NCBI RefSeq assembly: GCF_037975245.1
Contig: NC_092578.1
Span: forward strand, 3,640,001 to 3,704,000
Length of the DNA: 64,000 nucleotides
Direction: 5' to 3'
Source: Apostichopus japonicus
Taxonomy: Eukaryota; Echinodermata; Holothuroidea; Aspidochirotida; Stichopodidae
Under the pieces are notes generated by a model. It saw only the letters and a program-made list of their open reading frames with translations. It made no database searches and was not told where the DNA came from. Position numbers and translations under genes: made by a program. Shown here in pieces: positions 26,601 through 38,467 of the stretch; the first letter of the stretch is position 1; every line of letters begins with the position of its first letter.

Positions 26601-29600
26601 TAACAAAGGATTACAGAACAACATAGAGCAGGAAATGGATAAATTGACCAATCATCTTGATCGCCAGATAACGTAGATGTACTACGTAATAGTAGCACGA
26701 TGAATATTCATGTAACTGATTACCAATTCAGCCAGTTGGAACAATTTCCTAATGCTAATACCTCTCTAAACTGTCCGCTCATATCATGCTTCAAAGCACT
26801 CGTATTGACAGTACAAACAGTTCCTAACATTTATCTGATTGAAACATGATATTCATACTGCTCATACTACTCTGAAAAAGCGGGACATGACAGTACAGTA
26901 TAGTAAACATTGTCCCAACTGGGTGACCAATTATCCACACCCTTGGTAGGACATTTCCATTAGATATAATATTCCTTGCAAAGGATATGTGCGATTACCA
27001 TGTATTTGGTTAAATTTTTACTGTGATAAAAAGATGGCCGTGAAATATTATTTTCAACAGCCCGAGTACAATGTTACAGGTTGTAGTTGCATTGCATATC
27101 AATGCAACTTAGATTTTCTCTGTCAAAAACAAAGAGCAAAAAATGTTGACGTTATGTTCCTCACGTTTTCTGTCGGCAGGGTATATCATTTAGTCTGATT
27201 ATTTATATGTACTACGTGCGTGTTTATTTTTCCGAGAATGCACAGCCAAGGGAGTTCAACCCGTAAGGTTCGTTGTAGTGCACTGAATGTAACGGTAACA
27301 TGTATACTCATTATGCATGCGTACAGTCACTGTCTTGTTCCCTACGCTTGATATATAGTCAAGTGTATATATAGTATTACTTTCACACTGAGATATTTCA
27401 TATAAATGTGATGTTGTGTCAAAGTTTCCGTACTACTTAGAGATTTCAAAAATGAATTATTTTGTGAAATTGAGATAATTTTTGGGGAAATTTGTCTTTT
27501 GTTTTGTAGCACTCCCTAAGGAAGCTTTGCAGAGTCACCAATTTACATTAAATAAACCCTATGAGATCTACACGGTAAGTACCTTTATCATTTGCACTAT
27601 CACTTAGGGATACCATTAACCTCAAAGTTTCGCAGTAAATCTTTCCTCCAGTTGAAATAATCTTCCAATTTGTTAAAACGTTGCTCTATTTGATTTGATT
27701 CTTTACATAGCTACGTTAAAATACATTTATTGGTTTCATACTAAAAGGTTTACCTCAGAGATTTAAGTTATATTAACTATAACGTAATGTTCTTCTGGCT
27801 ATTTACGTCCTGTCATTCGATAGCTAATTATGACGGAAACTTTAAAGTGCCATTCAGTGGTAAAATGTTGACACGATTTATAGCAGCGACTTTCTGTGTA
27901 AAGCCACTAACTTAAAACTGTTGAATATAATTACCTCTTGAATCAAGTTAGACTTCACTTTGAACATAATGCAATTAAATGATGATCGATTTCATAACTT
28001 GCCACGTTCTTGTAATGCAGCAATTTTGTGTAAAAAGTACTTATTTCGCTCATTTACAAAATTGAAGTCTCACCTTTTGTGAAAGAAATATTGGTCGATT
28101 GACTATTTTTCAATCGGCCAATTTAACATATTTTTATTCGCAAAATGGTGAATCACAGAAGTGAGTATTTAACATTTTGTTGCAAATTGTTCATAGAAAA
28201 TCTCCACTATATGGTTAAAAAACTTATTGATTATTGTACTCAAAATTTTCAATTGCGAAAAGAAATAACTTAGTCATATTTTAAGTAATGATTTGTTAAT
28301 CACTACAAAATATACGGAAATGAAAAATAATTTGTGCATAAAGGGAACGGTAGGCTATATTATGTGAAAAAAATAGTTTTTTGTTGAAATTTTTTCGATT
28401 TTATTTTCCAGAGAGATCTTAACATTTTCAGGGCACCTTAACGTTTCCATACATCGTCAGTCATGTCCCGAAGTCCCTATTCACTCTTTCAAATTTTAGT
28501 AGAAAAGTGAATTCTTGGCTATGGTCACTTTTCTTGGCATTCACTTTTTCTTTATTCTTTTATCTCGGCATATTGCCAATTCTGAAACCTAACATAATAA
28601 CACACACGAAAAAAAAACCTGATTCAGTCAAACCTTGGGATGAAAACATTTTGTTATTATAACTGCACAGCTGATTAATCTAATTGTCAAAATAATGTTT
28701 GATTAAACCCCCTCGCATAGATTCTTGAAGCACACTTCAAATGCTTACACGTCACTTAAGGCTATTAAGATAGTTTATGTATGCTTTTAAAAGCACGTTC
28801 TGGGGTTAATGTTGACCCTTACCACATACAATTTACGTGATCGAAAGATAAATTCTTACAATTTGTGAAAGTAATTTTCTAAAAATGTGACTTAGAATTC
28901 TTTAATATGTTTATCGAATATCGTTTGTTTTTTCTTACGTTGAATTGATAAACAAATACTTAAGACGTCAATGTATAATAAATAAATTACTTTTGTTTAC
29001 TTTCAATAAAAAAGACGCCAAATACTACAGACGTCAAAAAGTATAATAAATAATTCCCTTTTTTCTAGAGAAGAAAAAGAAAAACATCTCTAGCGGTTTC
29101 AAAGAACTGTCTAATTTTACACCTACTTCACAAAATGACTAAAGCCAACACTGCGAACTGCAATGCGATGATTTATTATAATTGTCCTTAACGAACGTAT
29201 CTGGCAACAACAAAGCGCGCGAGTGACGTCATCACAAGAAAAAAGGTGACAAAATAACTAAGTAAATTACTTTGAAATGAACAGATTGTGAGATTTCTTA
29301 GGAATCAACGGTCTCAGGGGAAGAACACCTAATGGAAAGAAAGTGTCCATTTCTTTGAAATGTACTCGTTACGCTTAAATATGTTTACAGTTAACATTAC
29401 AATGGTATAAGTATAGTTATAAATTTAGCACATATCACTATACTTAGGAAGGAAGAATGACATAAACATAAACAAACATTTCTTCTTTCACGTTTTGAAT
29501 TGATTTGTTTCCTTTTACAACTAAGACTCCACAAAATACTTCAATTTTTGATTGCTCTGGTCAACGTGGATCTGTCGATATTTTATCTTAAATGAAAAAA

Positions 29601-31180
29601 AAAAACATGTTTTGAAAACTCTCGTTTTGAAAATTCTTAAACAAATTTACAAGTGATATGAGTTGAGGAAGTTTTTAAACTTTCAGCAACGTTATATTTA
29701 ATGTATTAGTCTTATAAACATCTTGTTTCCACCAGACTCAAATATAACCAAATATAAAAATTAACTAATAATTAATTAATCGAGAATATACATTCGCTTC
29801 CCAACCCTTCCCCTCCCCAACACCATTTAATCAAATACTTCCCCAACCTCCCCCCTCCCCTCCTCCAAATCATATCCACATTGGGGTCTTCAGGATCCAC
29901 TATTATTTATCTTCATAAGATTTTATAAAGAAACTCAAAATTTCATAAACAGAGATACAGTAAATATCTGTGTTTAAATGTTATCTGTATTAACCCCAAA
30001 CAAATGTTATAGAAATCAAGCAATTATCACTCGCGGTGGGTTTTTTTTCATCCCAAGAGCGATCTACGGTTTTCCCATCTGAAATGACTTTCTAAATTGA
30101 AAAGATTCCAAATTTGAATTAAAATGTTGAATTGGAAGTCACCCGACGTGTAAGTTGTAATCAATAAGCCCTTGCGGGTTTCTCCCACATTAGTGGTCGC
30201 TTAAGCGTGGTAACATTAACTGTTGATTATACCGCCCTCAAATTGTCGTTCCTCACTGAAACATGTATTTGTCCAAGTTAACACTCTTCAATTGTCAGGA
30301 AGATGTAGAGCTAAATCACGAGGAAATTATTTCTTGAAAACTTTTAACCAATGAACAGAAAGTGACTTAAGTGCTTTTTGATTCCACTTATTTAGAAACT
30401 TCAGCCAATTTAATTCCCCGAAATTTAACTTTCCAATCTAAATGATTGATTGATCGATTTAGCGATTGATTGTGGTATAACGCCAAGTCCTTTTTATATT
30501 TTATTATTAAGCTCCTTCAATCGAAAGAATAACTTAGACGGTTTCGTTTCTTTTAAATGTTAAAATATAACGAAGAATGATTTTACATCTGCGCAACGGG
30601 AAGTGTAATCTAGTTTAATACTAACAATAATTCTTATGTTTTTCAGTGCTGTTTCTCTAGAGCAGCAAGTTAACCAAATTTCCTACAGGCAAACGGCGAT
30701 CGTTCAAGTTTGCCATTAGAAACAGAATGAAAAAAGGGGAAAACAGGGGGTAGGCCCGATCTAGTCTAGCAAAAAAATGAAAAAAAGAACAATCTAGCTG
30801 TCATGAAGAAAAAAATGTGGATCGGTTCATTAATGGTTAAATAGAGAGGGAGATTAAACGACCAACTCATTTAGGAGCGGAAATGTCCGTTGAAAGTTTT
30901 ATGAACCTTAAGAGTCTGGTCAATTGACAGTTTGAAGTATTCCTAGGGTATTCTCTGTTTTATTCGTTCGGCAATTGTTCCAGGCCTATAGTCAAAAGTA
31001 TTATTCAAAATGAGCTTACTATATCGATCAATATAAGCAATCCTTTCCCTTTGTACACAATTGGCGATAAAACAAATAAATGAATTAAAAAAAATCCTTC
31101 AAATGAATATCGATAAAGGAAGTGAACAATACATTCGATTTAATTCATTTCTTTGTTTTATCGGAATTGTTTTGATCCTC
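23607..31180. other. long intergenic stretch, no gene recognised
   Basis: About 7.5 kb of AT-rich DNA. From about 27500 to 29000 A/T runs dominate. About 29790-29880 is C-rich. One 60-bp dispersed repeat lies at about 26788-26850 (listed separately). I found no exon with a recognisable motif, no tRNA and no clear element ends. Confidence 0.5.
26788..26850 (+). repeat. short dispersed repeat, copy 1
   Basis: CATGCTTCAAAGCACTCGTA, TTGACAGTACAAACAG and TTCCTAA match 63308-63350 (CATGCTTTATAGCACTCGTA, CTGACAGTATAAACAG, TTCCTAA) in the same orientation. Family unknown. Confidence 0.65.
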
Positions 31181-31181
31181 G

Positions 31182-31500
31182 ATACAAAGTAATGGAGGGG
31201 TGGAGGTGGGGGTGGGTGGGTATGGGGGTGGGGTGGGGACGGAACGTTTAGTTATAATGTGAAAAGATCCATGATGGTTGATTATTCAAATGCATTGTTA
31301 TGAGAATTTGGTATCGATTTGATCCTCAACATTCCGTCGCCTGGACACTTATTTATATCAGCATAATCAAATACAAAGTAATGGAGGGGTGGAGGTGGGG
31401 GTGGATGGGTGAAGGGGTGGGGGAAGGGGTTCGTAGTTATTATGTGAAAAGATGCATAGTTGATTATTCAAATTCATTGTTATGAGAATTTGGTATCGAA
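31182..31500 (+). repeat. G-rich 190-bp tandem duplication
   Basis: Two copies, starting at about 31182 and 31371, each with ATACAAAGTAATGGAGGGGT, a G-rich tract of many GGGG/GGGTGGG runs, then TATGTGAAAAGAT, TTGATTATTCAAAT and CATTGTTATGAGAATTTGGT. The G tracts (about 31196-31240 and 31385-31430) have several runs of three or more G at short spacing and could fold as G-quadruplexes. Confidence 0.85.
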
Positions 31501-32340
31501 TAGCATCGAAACATTGATAATACAATTTTTTCACTTAAAAAGGGATATTCTCAAATGCGTGTCTTTATTGTAAAAGTTCCTTTCACTACATTTCAACTAC
31601 ATTTCACGCAGACATAATATATAACAAACTGCTTAACTTTTATTCGTAATCATCCTTATTTCGCAGTGTGGTAAACTGAAATAACCATTGTGATGTTCTT
31701 TGATCACTAGTTAAGATGAATCTTGCAACAGAAAAATAATATGACAATGTGTCACAATATAACTAATTATAATATCTTGGATAATGGTACATTTTAAGAC
31801 CAGTCACACAAGAGAGAGAGCCTGGGTTTATGACAAGCAAATAACTTAACCTCACTCTGAACCCTAGTCACCTTTCATAGAAGCTGTAACTGAGTGTCTG
31901 ATCACGATAAGGTCGACAGTCTCAGAACACATATCCTAATTTTCGATAAATGTAGTATCTCCCCCCCCCCCCCCATGACATAATATCGTTTTGAATGGGC
32001 TTGTAGTACAGACTTTGCTTCATAATTATGACAAATGCCCTTCAGCTCTTATACTGTTATCTCATTACTATGATTAAACAAACCTATTTCTTTCCGTTAA
32101 TTAGCATTATTATAATGATTAAGCAACCCCATTTGTGGTTCCTTAACTTCATTTTCTTTGTGATTAGGTTTTATTTTTGTTCAATATTAAAAATTGAACA
32201 ATAGAAGCATAGGATCCGTTTGTTTCATTATTATTATTAATTACACAATGCATTCTACGTTTTCTCATTATTATACGTTATTTCTTCGCAATGAGATGTT
32301 AGTTAGTACAATTACCATATAGGATGGAAACGAGATTCGT
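31501..32340. other. intergenic, no gene recognised
   Basis: AT-rich, with a C run at about 31961-31974. No coding or RNA signal seen. Confidence 0.5.
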
Positions 32341-32344
32341 CTTG

Positions 32345-32702
32345 AGTTTTCCACGCCTTATACCCGTTATGTATAAGGCGTGGATACGGGTTTATGTAAA
32401 AGTGTTACAGATCAACTTTAGGTTATAGAATTGACTCCAAAGAACTAGCCCTATCATTTAATGATAAAAGCAACTTTCGCCTTAGTGTTCCATGCAAACT
32501 CATTAAAGCTAGGCGTGGATACGTCTGTATGGGAAAGTGTTACTGGTCAACGTTAGGCTATAGAACTAACTCCAAACATATAGCCCAATTATTTTAATGA
32601 TAATAGCACCATTTCGCCTTGAGGTTTCAATGCATGTACATCAAGGTTAGGCCTGTGTAAGTCTGTATCTTGGAAGTGTTACATAGTAATGTTAGGCTGG
32701 GA
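32345..32702 (+). repeat. 138-bp tandem repeat, about 2.6 copies
   Basis: Copies at about 32345-32432, 32433-32567 and 32568-32702 share TTTCGCCTT...TTCCATGCA, GGCGTGGATACG/GGCCTGTGTAAG, TCTGTAT, AAGTGTTAC and GTTAGGCT. The first copy holds a hairpin at about 32353-32385 (CCACGCCTTATA, nine bases, TATAAGGCGTGG). Part of the last copy recurs at 34352-34500 as the start of the larger duplication. Confidence 0.8.
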
Positions 32703-33532
32703 ACACATCAGAGTAATGAACCGGAATATAACGTTAACTCACATTTTAAAAACTTTAAGCGTCTTTCATTACACGTATATACAGCTAAGCCTATACCTGA
32801 TGATATGTAGTATTATGCGTTAGTGTGTCTGCGAGAGGAGAGAACTTTAAACTTAAACACAACTATAATAGCGTAGTTAATATTCTGAAAATGGTTCTCG
32901 AAACCGAAATTTGAAACTTTTCAGAAGTCATTTGTATATCCATTTACTGAAATTCTTTCAACAAAAGACGTTATTCTGTTGCTGAATTTATGTCCCATTA
33001 CTCATTTCTCTGATTAAATACAAACAAACACATCGACATTTTTTAAAACAAACGCGAGTTCCCATTTTGCACAGCAAATGCATGACGTAAGCAAACGTTA
33101 ACTTGGCTCATTCTTTATTCTTTCTAAGTATATGAGGTGCTTTCTGCCCAAGGAAGTTCACGCTCTGTGTGTGGATAATGCTTTCCCGTCTTAAAGCTTT
33201 CTATAAAATTAAAACAGTAACCAATTCCATTATTTTGACAGGTGAATTAACACCGCCAACGCATTTGTCTTTATTTTTAGGTTTGTTTTTTTGAATATTT
33301 AATGCATGCGCCTGACCGGCGATTCGACTGGCTAAACAGATTAGTAAATTAACCGGAAATATTTGTATTGGTAATTCTAAACGTGTTTGTAAAAAGACTA
33401 TTAGCTTGAAATGATAATATATTGACTGATAAACAAGGCTTAAAACGGAGTTTGTGGTGTAATATGTTTTGAAAGTTCTTAAAGGAGGACATTAGTTTGT
33501 CATCCGCCTATACACGTAGCTTAATATTTCAT

Positions 33533-35307
33533 AAAGCGATTTAGGAGAAGAACCGAAAGATGAAATAAATCCCTTTAGGCTTAATTGACGGGTATTTGTA
33601 GTATTTATATATGATTCCAAAATTAGCATATTTAACGGAAAATATGTAAATATCACATTTCGGTGTATTTTTTTTTTATGTCAATGAGAGCTTATAATAG
33701 CTAGAGCTTATTACATTTGTTCGTAGTCGATACTCGTGGTGTCGCCTTGACAACAAATACCCAAACCAAAAGAAATGGTTTGTTTGGCAAAAGTCAGATT
33801 CTACACAACACACTTCCCGAACTTGTATTGTTGAATAATGATCAAACAACTGAAGACTTGCTTTTCCCCGATAAAAAATACGCAAACTAAAATTACTGCC
33901 AGTTCCCGGGGAACATAATTGTTAGAATATGAGGGAGGTGAAAGGTTAATCAGATGCCCAATACACAGTGTCGGATATGGAATATCGTTGTTGCTTCGTG
34001 GATATAGGTCTATAATCACTGAATTATCATTATTTTATGTGGATCTGTTTACAATGATGGAATGTCAAACATACACCTCAATAATTTTCTACTCCCCTGA
34101 TTAGAATGTCGAACTAGAATTCCTTACTGTTGACTTCAAGTTGACATTTGAAGGACGCTCTGATTGAATATACAATTACGCACAGGGTCGTAGCCAGAAA
34201 TATGAAGGGGGGGGGGAGCAGAATTTTAAAGGGGGCACTTCTTACAAAGTAACATAATTACATTTAACGGAGCGCCATGATGAACAAAGAATTGTTTTGC
34301 CCAAAATGCCTCCCACGTTGCAGTAAATAAATAATAATAAGAGTATTATATTAGCCCTCTTATTTTAATGATAATATCAACATTGAGGTTTCCATGCATG
34401 TACATCAAGGTTAGGCCTGCATAAGTCTGTACTTGGAAGTGTTACATAGTAATGTTAGGCTGGGAACACATCGGAGTAATGAGCCGGAATATAAAGTTAA
34501 CGAAAGTGATGTAGGAGAAAAACCGAAAGATGAAATAAATCTCTTTAGGCTTAATTGACGGGTATTTGTAGTACTTATATATGATTCCAGAATTAGCATA
34601 TTTAACGGAAAATATGTAAATATCACATTTCGGTGTATTGTTTTATTAATGTCAAAGAGATCTTATAATAGCTAGAGCTAATAACATTTGTTCGTAGTCG
34701 ATACTCGTGGTGTCGCCTTGACAACAAATACCAAAACCACAAGAAATGGTTTGTTTGTCAAAAGTCAGATTCTACACAACACACTTCCCGAACCTGTATT
34801 GTTGAATAATGATCAAACAACTGAATACTTGTTGCCTTTCCCCGATAAAAAATACGCAAACTAAAATTACTGCCAGTTCCCTGGGAACATAATTGTTAGA
34901 ATATGAGGGATGTCAAAGGTTAATCAGATGCCCAATATACAGTGTCCGATATGGAATATCGTCGTTGCTTCGTGCAGATATAGCGCTATACTCACTGAAT
35001 TATCATTAATATAATGTATCTGCTTACAATGATGGAATGTCAAACCTACACCTCAATAATTGTCTACTCCCCTGATTAGAATGTCGAACTAGAATTCCTT
35101 ACTGTTGACTTGACGCTGACATTTGAAGGACGCTCTGATTGAATATACAATTACGCACAGGAACGAAGCCAGAAATTTGAAAGGGGGGGGGAGAAGAATT
35201 TTAAAGGGGCACATACAAACGAAGCTTAATTACACTTAACGGAGCGCCATGATGCCTCCCACGTTGCAGGAAATAAACAATATAAAGAGTATTATATTAC
35301 GTAGCAA
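33533..35307 (+). repeat. tandem duplication of an 0.8-0.95 kb block
   Basis: 33533-34352 is repeated at 34503-35307 (offset about 970) with high identity and small indels, for example a 27-bp extra piece in the first copy near 34284. The bridge 34352-34502 is a copy of 32581-32740. The full second unit is therefore 34352-35307, and the first unit is 32581-34352 with about 790 extra bases (32741-33532) in the middle. Confidence 0.9.
34187..34352 (+). mobile_element. truncated copy of the element at 35158
   Basis: Starts CAGGGTCGTAGCCAG and runs through a G tract and GGAGCGCCATGATG, matching the left part of 35158-35473. It is cut at the tandem-duplication breakpoint, so the element was already present when the block was duplicated. 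Confidence 0.6.
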
Positions 35308-35473
35308 ACGAACTTTCAGGGGAAAGATTGAGATGGGTCGCTTTGCTTCCTTCAACCTGAAAGAGCGCTTTAATGATATTTTCTGCTTTTAGTTAATCTT
35401 TATTTTTCGGGATACTCAAGGGGGTGGGTGGGGGCGATCGCTCCTATTGCCCTCCCCCCTTGCTACGTCCCTG
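35158..35473 (+). mobile_element. short nonautonomous hAT-like element
   Basis: Left end CAGGAACGAAGCCAG; right end GCTACGTCCCTG, which reads CAGGGACGTAGC on the other strand, so the ends are inverted relatives. The flanking octamers ATTACGCA and CTTACGTA match at 6 of 8 places, compatible with a decayed target-site duplication. G-rich and C-rich tracts sit just inside the ends. No coding capacity. Confidence 0.55.
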
Positions 35474-35538
35474 CTTACGTATACAGAAGTATGCCTATAT
35501 TATGAGAATCCATATATTTCTCGCTAAACTGATACTAT

Positions 35539-36641
35539 CAGGGGCGGATGCAGGATTTTTGACAGGGGGGGGGGTCTGACTGGTCCAGCCGCGCCTGATC
35601 GAAAGACTATCTAAGCGGAGCGGCACCATCGGTTGGCGCGGAGCGTACCAGAAATTTTTTGGCTTTACAAACCCCCCCAGATGGCCGGAAACGGCACTTC
35701 CCGAGAATTCTAAGCTGCATGTACCTAGCCTGAAAATACGGATCTCATGTCTGCAATTTCTCAATTGATGAGAAAAAAACAATCTATGAAATATGGTAAT
35801 ACATATCAGATGATTTGAGATGATACAAAAATCATAATGCCTTTAGCCACCAATCCCCCTTCCGTTCCGTCACCACTGTTTGATGCAGGGCCGGATCCAG
35901 GATTCTGGAAGGGTGAGGGGTTTGGCCTCCAGTGATCCTAGGGTCTAAGGGGAGTGGGTTTCCCTCTATCCATTGTGAAATTCTTGGATATTTAAGTACA
36001 ACAGGGAACCCCCTTCAATTTAGCCATTCAAAGCACCTACAAAAACTCACTCGAAATGTATCTGCATCAGTACGAGTTAGCTAGTTTTATTGATGATCTA
36101 TTCATGGTAGATTGGAGAGAACAAACGCCGTGGATGTTTCTCAGTGAACTTTCGGACCACTTTGTCAGTGTCGATAGGAGTGTTATAATACGTGTTCATG
36201 AGAACAAGAGCTGTGAGACGTTCCTTGCCCATTGTTGATCGGAGAACAGTTTTATGCCTTCTCACCGCAGAAAACGATCTCTCATGAAGAATTCGTCGGC
36301 GCATCCTATGCAGCCTACCGCTCTGCCACCTCACCGCCCAAAACAATTCGAACACCACCTCAATTTTGAAACTTTTCGGTCTGAAAATTGAGATTTTTAG
36401 GCATTTTTTGCACGTGTCGCACGCGTGCACACTAAAATTCATTTGACGGAAAAGATACACCTGGCTGACTTGTAAGGATAACCGCCTTCTGACGTCCTAC
36501 ATGTTTAAAATTGGCATTTAATTTAATTATTTTTTCTCTCTCTCTTTTTTTCTCTCTTTTTTTCCCCTTTTTTTTCTCTTTTTTTTTTGGGCAAAGAGCA
36601 GGGGGGGTCCGGACCCCCTGGACCCCCTGGATCCGCGCCTG
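35539..36641. mobile_element. degenerate hAT element (possibly nested)
   Basis: Left end CAGGGGCGGATGCAGGATTT; right end, read inward, CAGGCGCGGATCCAGGGGG. These are inverted relatives of the CAGGGGCGGATCCAG type. A further similar end (CAGGGCCGGATCCAGGATTC) lies inside at 35886, which suggests nesting or an internal duplication. The interior holds a hAT transposase remnant (36098-36286, minus) and a long pyrimidine tract (about 36530-36588). No clear target-site duplication was found. Confidence 0.6.
36098..36286 (-). pseudogene. hAT transposase C-terminal (hATC) remnant
   Basis: The minus frame reads HERSFSAVRRHKTVLRSTMG then KERLTALVLMN, the classic hATC block (ER-x-FS, RR-x-K-T-x-L-R-S-T-M, ERL-x-x-L-x-L). 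About 35 tail residues follow before the stop at 36098. Upstream sequence in the same frame (to 36460) is not transposase-like and starts on GTG, so this is only the 3' end of a dead gene. It differs in sequence from the hATC at 23218, so two hAT lineages are present. Confidence 0.85.
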
Positions 36642-37717
36642 ACTATACATTTATCTGTTATAAATCTCTGCAACTTAACTATAGGCATACCACATGTTAC
36701 ATACCGTATCCGACGAACCTATTCCTTTGTTATAAATGCATTGCACTTCTCTGCGGTGTGTTATGCTTCATTGACTTCCGTGACTCTAATGAGGTTATGT
36801 CACATGAAATTGACTGACATATTTCAAATGTTGACATGCGATATCAAACATTAATCTAGGTTACCATGTAACGACTCATAAATAAACATTAATCAACTGT
36901 GTTAATTAACAAAGGACAAGTCATAACGTGAGTCGCAATAACAGAATTATGTTTGACTTTATAGGTTTCAAACAGTACATAACCTTAAGTCCAAAGTTTT
37001 TACCTCTTTTGTTCTGATGATAAAAACCAGTTAGTTATGGATTGAATGTGCGTACTAATAAAAGATTAAGGAATTGAGATAATTTACTGTTAAGAACTCT
37101 CTGGGTTGTTTACGTTAATTTTGTCATTTTCAATCATCCGGAACGGCTGTTCCCGAGACTAATTTTCCTTGGCTGTGTATGGAAAGTATCAAATACTGAA
37201 TAGAAACGAAACCGTCAGAAATAGGAGAAAATTAAATCAGCACATTCACTTAAGTAGATGAAAGCCTTCTACTATTTATACAATAATGAACCTGTACTCC
37301 AAATCCCTTGTCCCTTAGACTTTTCCCTCCGAAACCTACTTTTGATTTGATTGAGTATTCTCCTAAGGCCTATTACTATACCGGATTGCGGAATAACAAG
37401 TTTGAAATTTATGGTACAGGAAATTTAAAACTCCGCTTTGTAAGTGACATTTTGAGTGCGGTAATATGTGATTCGGTCGGTATAAGGGTGCATTTGTGTG
37501 ACAAAATTGATTGATTCATTGAAACATGTCGAATGACAACCGAGTACGCAATGCTAATTCGATGGCGGTTGGAGTAAGACATACGATTTCATCAGCAGCG
37601 CTGTCCCCGCCGGTTACAGTTGTATGCATCGGTAGGCTTAACGTTATCACCATAACGGAAACTACAGTTCATTGCCAAAAAAAAAAAAAAAACTGGCGTT
37701 TCAACCATAAGTTATTT
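36642..37717. other. intergenic, no gene recognised
   Basis: AT-rich. Open frames such as 37308-37514 are short and show no motif. There is an A run at about 37678-37692. Confidence 0.5.
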
Positions 37718-37725
37718 ACTCTTCA

Positions 37726-38095
37726 CAAGGGCGTAGGAACCGGGGGGGCTGGGGGGGGCGCCAGCCCCCCAGTGAAAAATGTGGAGGGGCGGAAGTATCA
37801 TTCCGCCCCCCGGTTCGCAAGTCAGAAAACCCCTTTTTCATTTCCAAATGAGAAAAAAAATCTCATTTGGAGCACCAAATTGCATCTAAGGCCAGGTGAA
37901 AATACGAAATTAAGTTTACAAAATGGAGTGGGTGTTGAAGTGTGCTATATTGCACCAAATTGCATCTGTGGCCACCTGGAAATGCAAAAAAATTCCAAAG
38001 GGGAGGGGGACACCCCCTCCCCTTAGACCCCTCCCCCATGCCGGCTGTCAGTCTTCAGCCCCCCCCCCACTCAAAAGTACCTTCCTACGCCACTG
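37726..38095 (+). mobile_element. hAT-type MITE, copy 1, with 8-bp TSD
   Basis: A 370-bp element with termini CAAGGGCGTAGGAACC and, from the other end, CAGTGGCGTAGGAAGG (12 of 16 match). It is flanked by perfect 8-bp direct repeats ACTCTTCA at 37718-37725 and 38096-38103. Eight-base duplications with CA-G-type ends are the signature of hAT transposition. The interior has G/C runs and small palindromes and is highly similar, in opposite orientation, to 57891-58251. Peptides readable across it are shared with that copy because the DNA is repeated, not because it is coding. Confidence 0.92.
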
Positions 38096-38103
38096 ACTCT
38101 TCA

Positions 38104-38356
38104 TATACCTTTCAAGCCGATGAAAGTTCTTTCTCATGTCAAGAATTTAACATAAAGCTACATTATTCAATCACAAACTGCGAAAAGCTCGTAAGAAATT
38201 TTCGGCGAAACTCATTTCAATGAATTTCGACTTAATCATGGGTACATACATCAGTTAAACACCCCGCGGTCATTTTTATGAAGTGTTACATTGCTCCTCG
38301 TGTTCATGGCTGAACTAATTAGATTAAAGTGACAATATGACTGGTGCTTACATATG
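38104..38356. other. intergenic, no gene recognised
   Basis: Short AT-rich spacer between the MITE and the (TA)n tract. Nothing recognised. Confidence 0.5.
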
Positions 38357-38405
38357 GTATATATATATATATATAGCCTATATATATATATATATATATG
38401 TATAG

Positions 38406-38465
<60 letters not shown>
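38357..38465. repeat. (TA)n microsatellite with GCCTA interruptions
   Basis: TA dinucleotide repeat interrupted twice by TATAGCCTATAT. The same interruption word occurs in the short TA patch near 18783. Ile-Tyr frames here are artefacts. Confidence 0.95.
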
Positions 38466-38467
<2 letters not shown>

